NCBI GenBank assembly: GCA_947396885.1
Contig: OX377205.1
Coordinates: forward strand, 22,555,407-22,619,406
Direction: 5' to 3'
Source: Heligmosomoides polygyrus polygyrus
Lineage: Eukaryota > Nematoda > Chromadorea > Rhabditida > Heligmosomidae
DNA length: 64,000 bases
Shown here: positions 21,925 to 32,259 of the stretch, piece after piece
Position numbering within the stretch: position 1 is the first letter of the stretch
How the letters are laid out: the number at the start of each line of letters is the position of its first letter
Notes under the pieces: model-generated
Databases searched by the model: none
Told to the model about the DNA's origin: nothing
The model's input: the letters and a program-made list of their open reading frames with translations, nothing else
Made by a program: the position numbers and the translations under genes

Positions 21925-23470
21925 GAATTCGAGCTTCTTCTTCTTCTTCTTCTTCAGCGTTTGTCCCGCTTCATGGCGGGGTCCGCTTTCCTGGTGCCAT
22001 GTTGCCATCTTTCTCGATCCCGTGCTAGATCAGGGTGGACACCAGCTACTTTAAAGTCCTTGTGTAACGTATCAGCTCAGCGCTGCTTCGGACATCCTGT
22101 AAGCTGTTTTCCAGACACTTCGAAGTTGAGACCTATCTTACGGACGCTGTCTCCGTTTCCACGCAGAACGTGGCCATACAATCGCAGGCGTGTTTCGCGC
22201 ATCCCGTCAGCTACCAGCTCGATAACAAACAGGGGTGTGCGCTGACTTGTCGTCGCTAAATTTTTTTTTACCGCATATTTTTAGCGCAGAAATTCGCCGG
22301 CAAATTTCAGTAAATTCGGTAAATTCCGGTAAAAATTCCGGTTTTTAAAATTTAATATTCCCTCAAAACAACTAGTTTTAAACGGTGGTAATGCAAAAAA
22401 GCGTAAAGCTTCTCACCGAAGCATCATCTCGTTCAGAGAAACCATATCATCTTCATATTATCATGCATACGTCATCCAAAATCAAACGAGGCTTTCAAAG
22501 CAACGAGCATCCTACAACAAACAAAGCAAGCGGAACCCTAACAACGCACAAGTATAACGTCTATATTGTGGGTGCTTAATTGAAACTCTACAAAAGCATT
22601 TCTGAAACATCCGACATACAATCGAATATTGCTATACTGCATTTCTTTGGGATTAACAGTTTAATTGCTTTTTGAAATTTTCACAATGATCATCGTTTCA
22701 TTCGATAAAAGAATGATTACACTACTATTTTTGAACTATTAGAGTGTACTTTGGAGCAAAGCCAGACACTTCAGAAAAAACAACGAGACGTGACATGACA
22801 ACGAACTTCTTTCTTTTCTGTTTTCTAATACGAACAGCTTTAGAGTCCACCAGGACATCAGGTGGACTAAAAGAATACATTCCGATGCTTAACATCTTGG
22901 ACTAAATTATGCGAACAAGACATGTTGCATCTTCCCCTTATTCCCCTGGCGATCGTCTGTTCTGAGAACCTCTATATCTCTAGTTCGAATTATCTCATGT
23001 CGTGTGGGGAATCTCAGGGCGAGATACTGTCCCAGTGGAGTGCGTTTTTAACGCTGGAGCACACCATCTCCGCCTCGTGATGCGGACATGGATGCTTTAA
23101 GGAGGGTGAGGACCACAAACGCTAATAGCAAGTTATCGGAGAAGATAGAAACAATCACTTCTAGACTGATATCGGTAGTATGTCTTCTTCTCCATTTGAT
23201 AGACAGAAACATGATTTTATGTGAAAAAAGTCGTTAAATTTTCCGGTAAATTTGGGAATTTACCAAAAATTTTCGATAAGAGATTTTATCGCGAAAATGA
23301 CGGTAAATCCGTTAAACCCGTAAATCGTTAACCGTTAAACGCACACCCCTGATATCGACCTTCTGCCGAAAAAAATCAATTCGGATGCGGTCCAGGCGCG
23401 TGGCTCAGATCACCACAAGGCTAGGTTGATATATTGCATTTGTTCCACCTGGCTGCTCGATCGTGTATGA
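21925..23470 (-). mobile_element. RTE-type LINE 3' fragment with (GAA)n end, split by a hAT-like element
   Basis: On the minus strand the right piece (23352-23470) encodes TRLDRIRIDFFRQKV. After the hAT-like insert the left piece continues with MRETRLRLYGHVLRGN and DSVRKIGLNFEVSGKQLTG, then HKDFKVAGVHPDLARDREKW. The last two segments are the conserved C-terminus of nematode RTE ORF2. The element ends in a GAA run (TTC run on plus, 21930-21955). A few frame breaks are present and the polymerase domain is absent. Confidence 0.85.
22230..23351. mobile_element. hAT-like non-autonomous DNA transposon
   Basis: The ends are perfect inverted repeats, CAGGGGTGTGCG and its complement. The subterminal zones on both sides are rich in GGTAAATT/TTACCGG motifs in inverted orientation. 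It interrupts the RTE reading frame. The eight bases on either side agree at 5 of 8 positions, a possible decayed 8-bp duplication. There is no transposase. Confidence 0.72.
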
Positions 23471-23817
23471 TCAGAAAATTAACAGTGTTCTTCTATTGTA
23501 GTTTAGAGCCATTCATCTAATGTTTACTTTGAAAAGATTCTGAATCACTGTACACGATGCCATAATCCCGAATATTCCACCACCAATCTTTAGAAATTTA
23601 GCCACATCGGATTGGAAGTGCTGCAGCCCGACCAGGGGAAGATTTTCGGTAGTTTACGTGAGAGCGCACTACTTTCTAATAACTAGCTACAACCGTAATA
23701 CTTGCAAGGAGTATAGCACTAATGACATTGACAGTTGATATATGGTCCTCTGCAGTTGATAAAAGACTCATTATAAGGTCGTGTTCTTTTGTGGCATGAC
23801 TTGTGGTTCACCCTGTA

Positions 23818-23910
23818 TACAAATTTAAAATATTACAAATATAATATAAAAATAATATAATAAATAATGCAAGATATAATATTACATAATAAAAGTATAA
23901 CAGACATCTA
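23818..23910. repeat. AT-rich low-complexity tract
   Basis: Nearly pure A/T with irregular ATAATATAA text and no defined unit. Confidence 0.7.
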
Positions 23911-24198
23911 ACAATCTAATCTAGAATAGCAGAAATAATTGTAGTAAGTAACCACTCTTCATTGCGCAACTGCATCTAGAACAATCAAACAAATAAATGT
24001 CGCGCTGCACTGAACGTGTGTGAGGTGTGGTCTTCCTTCACGGCACATCTGGAAATGCTCAAAATTGCTGCCCTTTGAAATAAAGCTAGAGTACTGTTTC
24101 ATCACCGTGAATGGAAGTTTTGCTCTCGTTCAGGAGGTGTAGCAATTTTTCTTCGCAAAAATTACAAAGCTGGCTACCCGGAATATGTCACTGCATTA

Positions 24199-24840
24199 GT
24201 TAAAAGTTCCGACTCCACCGACACGACTTTGGTCGAGCAGTTTTTTTTTCGCTGAAACTTTGCCTAGGGAGGGGGTTATTTGGAGTGCTGATCACGAATC
24301 TGAAATCTGCTTTTCAGGTTCGGTCGGAGACCACCCATAACGTTAACAAGGGTGGTCCAGGCAGGGTCACCGATTTCGCTGAAACTTCGTCTAGGAAGGT
24401 TATTTGGGGTGCTGATCACGAATTTGACATCCACTTCATAAGCGTCATATATCTTATAGACGATTTCTCACCTTGAAACAAAAGCTGGAAGAGGTACGGG
24501 GGTGAGAACGATGCAATGAGAATGAAACAATGACAGGTTTTTATTGATAAATATTGTGCCTCAACATGACCAAAACTACTGAAATGTATCAGCGGAGGAA
24601 TAAAAAGACAAGGGAATCATTCGATGGACCGAACACTTATCAAAACCAACTTCTTCTGCCGTCACCGGCAAAAACTTTAAGAATGTAATCCTATGTCTTC
24701 CTGTGCCTATATTATCTAGCCGATTCGTGAAAAGCGGATGCCAGATTCGTGATCAGCACCCCAAATAACCCCCAAGACAAAGTTCTAGCAAAATTTTTTT
24801 TTCAGACCGAAGTCGTGTCTGTGGAGTCGGAACTTTTAAC
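24199..24840. mobile_element. Foldback element with ~115-bp inverted ends, TA duplication
   Basis: The left end GTTAAAAGTTCCGACTCC and the right end are inverted copies over about 115 bp. TA flanks it at 24197-24198 and 24841-24842. It sits inside the CR1-like element between its endonuclease and RT parts. The arms contain GTGCTGATCACGAAT, a motif also found in the element at 29045. Confidence 0.78.
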
Positions 24841-25573
24841 TAGTGCCTATGTCACATGCAGCCGAGATGGTATATTGAAAGTAGGTAATTGGGTAAAATA
24901 TTTTACAAAAACTTATGTTGGACCACATCATGGCACTCATGTTGGACCAACAACTTCTTGCCATAATTTATGCAATATCTATTTTCATCCTGAAGAAGTT
25001 TATAAGGTTCTGAAGTGTTTGAAACCATCACCTACGGAGCCTTACGATGGAATTCCTTCAATTGTGTTCAAAAAATGTGCTAGTTCTCTGAGTAAGCCTT
25101 TAGCGCATATTTTTAATGTCTCCCTTATGTTTAGTGAAGTACCTGAAGTGTAGAAGGATGCCTTAATTACGGCTATTCCTGAGACGCTCAATCCTTTATC
25201 GATAACCGATTACCGAACAATAAGTCTTATGCCACAACCAGTAAAAGTTACGGAAAGAATTATCAGAGATAAATTAATAAACCACTTGAACAGGTTTCAT
25301 GTTGTCCCACCAGAACAACATGGTTTCCGTTCTGGTCTCTCGACAACCACTAACCTCGTCGATAGTGTGTTTGATTGGAGCTTAGCACTCAACAAAGGTA
25401 ATTTAGTTGATGTAGTTTACGTGGACTTGTCTAAAGCTTTCGACATAGTGAATCATTGTAAGCTTCTTCAACGACTTTTTTTACTTGGTATAGGTGAAAA
25501 CCTGCTAGATTGGTTTTCATCTTAAAGGAAGGCATATGACAGTAAAGATAGGTCGTCAATTCTCCAAACGCCA

Positions 25574-26269
25574 GTGGCGTTTGGAGAATTGTTGCCCCAG
25601 TGGCGTACCTCAAGGAGGAGTGCTTTCTCCGCTACATTTCGTTATGACGATAATATAAAAATTTACGGAATATACAATAGAGATAATTGTGTCGAGGTGA
25701 CAGCAGCTCTAAAACTTTCCATTGAAAAGCTTACTGTTTGGGCAGTTGAGTGGGATCTAGCCGTGAATCTATCTAAATCGTTTGTTGTGCATTTTGGTGG
25801 TTTACCGCCCAACAGATATGAGATAGGTGGGGTTGTTCTAAATAATTGTGACATTGCCAAGGACCTTGGTGTAGCCGTTGATTCTTCGCTCAATTTCAGA
25901 GTGCATATTGATCAAGTGGTTAGAAAGGCATATACATACAGCTCTTTTTCCATATTGCGCCATGTCCATACTGATAACCCAACAATCTTGGTTAGGTTGT
26001 ACAGATCCTACGTTCTGCCACATTTAGAGTATTGCTCCCAAGTATGGACTCCCTCTACTAAGAAGCAGGCCCTTAAATTAGAAAGGGTTCAGCAAACTTT
26101 CACGAGGATAGTGTGCAGTAGGATGAAACTAAACTCACCGTATTTCCTTGAATATGGTGATCGTTTGAAGCTCTTGGGCCTAAATACTTTACTGTACAGG
26201 CGGATCGTTGCTGACCTCACCTTTTGTTTTCGTCCTGCTTCGCGGAGAGGTAAGACTTGCTCCCAGTAA
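25574..26269 (+). pseudogene. CR1-like RT C-terminal half (open frame)
   Basis: The longest intact frame in the CR1-like element, 231 codons. It opens within the deleted catalytic region (YDDNIKIYG). It continues through the thumb-like region (LSKSFVVHFGG) and the conserved C-terminal part (HLEYCSQVW, LKLERVQQTFTRIVCSRM, DRLKLLGLNTLLYRR). It lacks the palm and finger domains and cannot be active. Confidence 0.85.
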
Positions 26270-27256
26270 GTACTGGATATTTAGATCATGCGGCGAACGT
26301 TCAGGTGGGTTCAGGCTAGATTATTCTAAGATTAACAGGAATTTGGAATCTAAGTTATTTAATTTTGTTTTCTTAAGATTTGCCAGATAGATTTATCTCT
26401 TGCCTGCTAAGTTTCTAGCCTCGAGCAACACTACTGTCTTTAGAAATAAGTTGGCGAAAACTGATTTACTGAAGTATTAGGCATTGAGGATATACAGTAG
26501 TGTTTTCTTTTATCTTTGCATTCAGGAAGTCTCAAAATCGCCGCATCTATGCCTGTTATTGTGGTCAACCTGCCGTTAGCCTAGCCAAGCTTGCACTAAC
26601 TCCTGTGCTTTCAAGCGGCATGGGTTACGTCCTTTTTTCTTCTTGTTTCATGATTAATGTTCTTTGCTCTACACTGAGATGAGTGGTCTTACTTCTATTC
26701 TGTTCAGTTTTAGTAATGTGTTCTATTACTTCTCAATACGTGTTGCATTCCCTTCTGTTCATATGGGTTGCGGGGATCTATATCCAACCAACATGCACTA
26801 TTTCTCCCTATTGGTAGCTGACCATTTTTTTCAAGTTGCCTGCCCTAAATGCCGGTTCCATGGGGCGGCCAGCGTACCCATGTGCCGAGGTGCCGGTATC
26901 TACTCAGGGCGTCATAGCTGGCTGACGCGGACAGGCAGGCTTCGTGGGCTACAATCAAATTTAAATGCTTACGATAAAATATTATAGGTTTTCTGTATTA
27001 TTCGTTTGCTTGATTGACATTGCTTAGGCTACCTGAGAAGATTTTGCTTTAGTATCTAAGCTGCTCTCCTTACTTTTTGAGCATGACATCATTATATAGG
27101 CTCTCGCAACCAGATGGCTTCCGAGATTCTTATTTAATGTATAACGTTGTCGCTTCAATCTTGTATTTCTGCCTGGTTCTGTTTCTTTTTTTGGTTTTAC
27201 GACTTATTCTGTTTGTTTTTTTGTTGCTCTCACATATAGTGCGCGTCCTTGAGACG

Positions 27257-27331
<75 letters not shown>

Positions 27332-27333
27332 AA
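27257..27333 (+). repeat. (AAAT)n microsatellite, LINE tail
   Basis: About 19 uninterrupted AAAT units form the 3' tail of the CR1-like element. Confidence 0.95.
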
Positions 27334-27345
27334 AGGGTACTACCC

Positions 27346-27620
27346 GTGACTTTTCCTTTGATTGCAGATTCTAAGCAAGACCAGCAAGCAGCGACAGTTC
27401 TGCGTTCCGGTGTTTCGGCCGTATCTGTCATACACGCGGACGACAGCTGGCCACGTTGCTGTACACTGAGGACCTTTCTCTACGCCCACAAACTACGCGT
27501 TCAACGAAGAAGAACTGGTCATTCCTTGCCATGGAGAAGACTGTGTCTTACTGCTGTTTGTAAGATGCAGCTGGTGTGACACGGGCTTGTGTTTTACTTG
27601 TTTCATAGTTTTGTTACACA
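27346..27620 (+). mobile_element. Fossil of a Tc4/Tc5-like transposase C-terminus
   Basis: A plus frame encodes QRQFCVPVFRP and, after a frame break, FSTPTNYAFNEEELV then FVRCSWCDTGLCFTCFIV. This matches the C-terminus encoded in the foldback at 34069-36009 (QFCAPVFRR, FSTPADYAFDKVPVD, FIRCCWCQKLPCFACFIE). The peptides agree better than the DNA does, with Cys and Trp kept. The DNA similarity continues past the stop (GTTTCATAG, CTGTT). It begins right after the LINE tail. Confidence 0.6.
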
Positions 27621-27845
27621 GCTGTTGACTGGAAGGGAAATGATAAATGCAAGACGTTTAATTTAATAACATATAAGACTTTTTATTCCCAGAGAAATTA
27701 TATGGGGCAGATATGAATAGTTGAAAAACGCACATATGAAAGCCCAAATAGAGAGCCTTGGTTTGCTGTAGTTGATGGTCTAAAATTGCCTCCTGTAATC
27801 ATGAGAAAGCGTAATAACAACAAACTAAAATGTGCAAAAATAATG

Positions 27846-27935
27846 GCAGCAGTCGGACTCGAACTGGAAGCCCCGCGGTGTGCTCATACCAGGCGGGACT
27901 CCCATCGAGTGAGCCACCGACTCACATCTCGTGGG
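27846..27935 (-). repeat. tRNA-like sequence
   Basis: On the minus strand an A-box-like GGTGGCTCACTCGATGG and a B-box-like AGTTCGAGTCCG are spaced as in a tRNA with a long variable region. The stems pair poorly, so a tRNA-derived repeat is more likely than a gene. Confidence 0.35.
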
Positions 27936-28426
27936 TGTCGTAGAGTTTGATACATAGGTGATGCACACACGCCTTCACACATCTTTTCAGGTCTTTAAGA
28001 AACGTTCAGCAAAACTGACTGTGGTTCTGGACTCCGCTCACAGGGCCCTACCTCCTGTCAAAATGGCATCACAAAAGCTCACCATGAGTTGGGAACCTTT
28101 CCTTGTTAGACACAAGATTACTTTCAGTTTGTTAAAACGTGATTTAGATTCGTGCACTCATTTAGACTTCAGACGACCTGCTTTGGTTTAGTGTTCAATT
28201 TAAGGGAAAAGAATAACAACAAAGCAATGCCTCGCAATTTCAAGATTCATTAAATAAAAGATAAATACAAAGGCATCGAAAAATAACTCTCGGAACACAC
28301 GGCAGGTTCTCCTGCATTGGCCTCATCAATAGTCTTTAGCACACGAATAACTGAGGAGGGTCTTCAGAATGTCACTCGAGGATTAGGCTTGGGATCAGTA
28401 GACAGGCAGGTAGACAGAGAAGACGG

Positions 28427-28547
28427 TCAGTTGATCTTCAGCTCGAAGATGTCCATCACCTCCGGCTGGTCCTCCCACTCGTGCCGGCAGAGTGGGCACT
28501 GTTTACCGCCCAGTCGACAGGCCGCCTCGTACCATCGATTCACGCAC
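28427..28547 (-). CDS. RING-finger protein, last exon
   Basis: The acceptor CTGATTCAG precedes G TGC GTG. The exon encodes CVNRWYEAACRLGGKQCPLC, then RHEWEDQPEVMDIFELKIN and a TGA at 28427-28429. It supplies the last three metal-binding cysteines of a RING. With the exon at 36166-36261 the spacing is C-x2-C-x10-C-x2-C-x5-C-x2-C-x15-C-x2-C, an all-cysteine RING. RING proteins are usually E3 ubiquitin ligases that bind an E2 enzyme. I do not recognise the subfamily. The join is in frame (AA|G, Lys). The 7.6-kb intron upstream is full of transposons. Confidence 0.82.
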
Positions 28548-28724
28548 CTGAATCAGGAGTCGTTGAATAAATAAATGACTGTTCTCCTAGTATTCTGACT
28601 CTATCCCAGAGCTAGTTTCGTCGGCTAAACCTCTTGTGCGAGTTTTGATGAATGGAACAAATTCTTGAAAACATCGGACAAGAGCAGCCTGGCTAAGAAA
28701 ATAGTGGCGCTGTGGTCATCTAAT

Positions 28725-29026
28725 AAAGGATAAAAGATAAAGGACGGCGGTACTCAACCCCTTTTGGGATGCGCCACGCATTCTACTTCTACGGGATGTC
28801 GTGGAGGCGATTTGAATGCGTATTTGGCCATACAATGACTTGCGGTGGCCAGCCGATGAACAAGTCAGCGCTTTATCCTTCCCAGACAAGTCTGGTACCA
28901 ATTTACCGACCCCGGAGGGATAGAAGGCTTGGTTGGCCTGGGCGGAAAATCCGAACCAGGAACATGGTATCGGGTGCAGGCGACCGTCGGCGCCTCCTCC
29001 GACTGCGCTACACGCGACCATATCGG
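28725..29026 (-). mobile_element. tRNA-derived SINE, family A, with perfect 14-bp TSD
   Basis: Full-length minus copy with TGTGGTCATCTAAT at 28711-28724 and again at 29027-29040. The exact duplication and the tail at one end show insertion by LINE-type retrotransposition. It lies in the last intron side of the RING gene. Confidence 0.95.
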
Positions 29027-29044
29027 TGTGGTCATCTAATGCTA

Positions 29045-29761
29045 CAATACCGGCCTTAACTTTTGGTCTTTGGGCGGAAAAAGCGAAAAAAGCCGCCTTT
29101 TCCGCCGCTTTTCGGTAGCGCCCTTTAAACTGGGCGCGTTGTAAATTGAAACACATATTCGTGATCAAGTGTGCGGCTAACTGCAAAGAAGTGTCATGTG
29201 GCCAACTTTGCCGGGGTATAATTACTAGCGATTTCAACCCTAAAGATTTCGCTTTCGCAGCATGATTTCCACTGTTGCCTTCAACGGGACAAACGCGTAT
29301 AAAAGCACATAAGCTTGACGCACTGAAATTATAGTCTTCCAAAGTGGAGACATTTTCCGAAAATAATAGCACTTAAATTATCGGATCCTCTAAAAAAAAG
29401 TGCATCAGTGTGATCGAGAAATGCTAGGGAATCCAGAGAACTATATGTTACTACAAATAAAGCAGAAAATCGGCTTTAAAAGGCCGAATTTCTTCCATCA
29501 TTAGCCACTTAGGAGCTGCGGGTGTAATTATCTCCCGCGAAGAAAGGGGTCAGCCGCGACAGCCAGGAATTAGGTCACTGAAGTATTTTTCCGGGCTCGT
29601 TCTGCGCTTTAGAGCTCATCGGGAAGAGGGCTCGGTGCTGATCACGAATATGTGTTTCAATTTTCATTGCGCTCAATTTGAAGTGCGCTACTGAAAAGCG
29701 GCGGAAAACGCGGTTTTTTTCGCTTTTTCCGCCCAAAGACCAAAAGTTAAGGCCGGTATTG
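29045..29761. mobile_element. 717-bp foldback MITE, TA duplication
   Basis: The inverted ends begin CAATACCGGCCTTAACTTTT and extend about 115 bp with mismatches. The inner part carries ATATTCGTGATCA, matching the motif in the foldback at 24199. TA flanks it at 29043-29044 and 29762-29763. No coding sequence. Confidence 0.82.
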
Positions 29762-32259
29762 TACAGAAAAATCGGCTTAGTATGAATACCGAAGATGCCT
29801 TGAAGAACTAAATATAATTGACCACCCAGACCAGCTTTTCTGCCAGTGAAGCGGGACTGGAAAAGTAGATGCCATAGCCCTTTCAGTGTCGTCTACTGCC
29901 GAAGGAGTCTACATCGAAGAGCTGATGGAGGAACGAACTTCCGTAAAGGCACTTCACATTCAATCTCTGATGTCTTAATATTTTAAGTTTGTCTAATTCA
30001 GTAGCTCTTAAAGGTCCTAGTCTTGAAGTACATCCGGCTGCGTATTTTTGTCTTCAGGCCTAAAGGGCGCCAAAGGGCACAGCTGGAGACAATCTACTGG
30101 AGACAATCTTGGTTAAACTTCTCGATTTGTTACCGTACATATGACTGCTACTCTGAACTCGACATTCATATCAGTGTAAGTTCGTGCTTATATCACAAAA
30201 AATTGCAAAGATTTCGGATATGTGAAATATTTTCGTACTCGTACCACCTATAATGCTTTTAAAAGATTAAAAACCGCTCTTTCAAAAAGTCTACCACTCT
30301 TTTCTGTGAAATTTGAAAAACTTGGTGCTACCGGTAGTTTGGAAAAGTCACCCTCTTATTTTTGGATGAAGTGATGCTTTTAATTTATCTGGGAAGATTA
30401 TTATTTCGCATAAGTTTAGAGCCTAATCATATTCTAATCGACATCAAACCATTGTGGGCCCGCCAGCTGCCCCAGGAAACCTAGAAGCTAGAGATTTTGC
30501 ACGTTGGTAGGTCTAATCAAGAATTAATCTCGTGCTCTATTTGTTCAGCACTTTCTTATTGCTCTGATAAGGAAGGCCGATTACATCTGTGGAGACGTCT
30601 ACGTATGCATTTGTTCTCTAGAGGATTCGTGGTTTTCACTTCCTATTATCAGTGAATGTTTTGAAAGCCGTCTACCAAAACACAGCGTTAATAAGTAAAC
30701 AGTGAAGCCTTCTGTCTTATGGCCTTCCACGTCGTTGATTTGGCCCATTGGGAACTGTGTCGTGAGCGAATTTTGCATTGAAGTAAAGTACAGGCTAACC
30801 GTCGGGCTTCTCTTTAAGCTCTGAGATCATATAGACCCACAATTAACATATTCTGTCCTGCAGCAACACCCTTTCTTGCAAAGGATTTCCAGAAACCTTA
30901 TCGGAGTTTCAATGAAATATCACTTAAACTTATTCTCTAACCTGAATAGATCCGTAAGATGGAGCGTAAAACGAACTGGGATAAAGTTCCCACCATTAAT
31001 AGTGCTATTTAAGTAGACGAACGAGTTTTTCGCATCTCAAATAAACTCCTTTCTTATGGGGAGAAGATGATTTACTTCTGGAGAATGGTTTCTGCTGCAA
31101 GTCTATGAGGCGGTCCACCTGATATTCTCCTTTAAATTATTACAGAAAAAAAACATGCAACACTCAGTACATCCATGCCAATCTTATGTCCTCTAGTCCT
31201 GATAATCGGCCGAATGAATGCCCAGAACACCATTCCTAGTTGGGGGGGGGGGTGTACGTACGCGCCTGCGTCAGGAGACGCTTACGGACATGACGTGACA
31301 ACAGGCAGCGTGCTGACGCGAAAGCCTACGAAGATTTACCGATTTAAGTGAGAATATCATTTGGACCTCCGCACTAGACTTGCACCTGGTTTTTATTCTG
31401 ATAATAGTACCTTTTTTAAAGGAATTTCGATCAGATTTTCTAATTTTTACTATTTCACAAGCTCGCTGCGATTTCATCCATGCCGGAAGATTCGATTTCT
31501 TGTTACAGAACTGCGAGGGTGTTCTTCAACCTCTTCCTCAGCTCCATGCTATGCTACCAGGAACAACTCATGTCGCCCGGATCATTGTTGCACTATCGCG
31601 TTTTCTCGTCTGTTTGAAAGTATTCGTCTCCTGAGAAGCCCTTTGAAGCAGATGGTGAATTGCAAACGATTGTTCCCTTAGAGCACGAGTCAGACTACCG
31701 CCATAAAAACGATGATGTATCTTTTTCGGGCGATAAGCGACGGGTGTGCACTTTTTATGCCGTTCAGTCGCTCATATTCATCTCGGCAGCCATTGTAGAA
31801 GTGTGTAAAAAATGAAAAATGGACTTGGAAAATGACTTACGGTTAGAAAATAATCTTCTAAAGACTGTACTGTAAGATATTAATTAAATTTCAGCGCTAG
31901 CTAAATTCTCGGTCTAGTCAAATCAAGATAGAGAAGCTGAGGCTCCGAGTCATTTTGAATAGCGCCGGCAGAACTCTAGAAGAAGACAGCTAAGCGAACA
32001 TGCAGGGCTTCGGAGACAATTCAGTACGATCGACAACACTCACGCCATTAGGAAATTCATCGAAGTATCGTGAGAATTCAGTTGAAAATAAACGAAAGAA
32101 AGGAAAGAAATAATTGCATGAAAATGAAGGGAGGAGAGTAGACAAGATCAAAAAAGGATGGCAGACAAATTCACAAATATCCAATAAGCAGGAGAAAGGA
32201 TTGCTTTGCCACTTTCTTCAGACGAAACTTTTTCATGCTCGTCCCATGGTTTTTCAGTG
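29762..32259. other. Intronic, no feature recognised
   Basis: Within the long last intron of the RING gene. Frames of up to 106 codons (31361-31681) overlap each other and have no domain. An A/G-rich tract lies at 32090-32200. Confidence 0.4.

Larger units (their letters stand above)
24113..27333 (+). mobile_element. CR1-like LINE with endonuclease and RT remains
   Basis: A short endonuclease piece (RSGGVAIFLRKNYKAGYPEY) lies at 24125-24196. It is followed by a nested foldback, then RT from about 24843. RT landmarks include YDGIPSIVFKKCASSLSKPL, PPEQHGFRSGLSTTTNL, VVYVDLSKAFDIVNH and SGVPQGGVLSPL. The C-terminal region includes LVRLYRSYVLPHLEYCSQVW. The segment between SGVPQGG and the catalytic aspartates is deleted, leaving RYDDNIKIY instead of the usual FADD block. 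The 3' untranslated end is followed by an AAAT tail of about 77 bp. The copy is inactive. Confidence 0.88.

Noticed and set aside
27257..27333. Tandem repeat as a CRISPR-like array
   Set aside because: It is a pure AAAT tract without spacers in a eukaryotic LINE tail.
28716..29372. A 218-codon minus-strand frame
   Set aside because: It simply reads through a SINE and half of a foldback MITE; the junctions are target duplications, not coding sequence.
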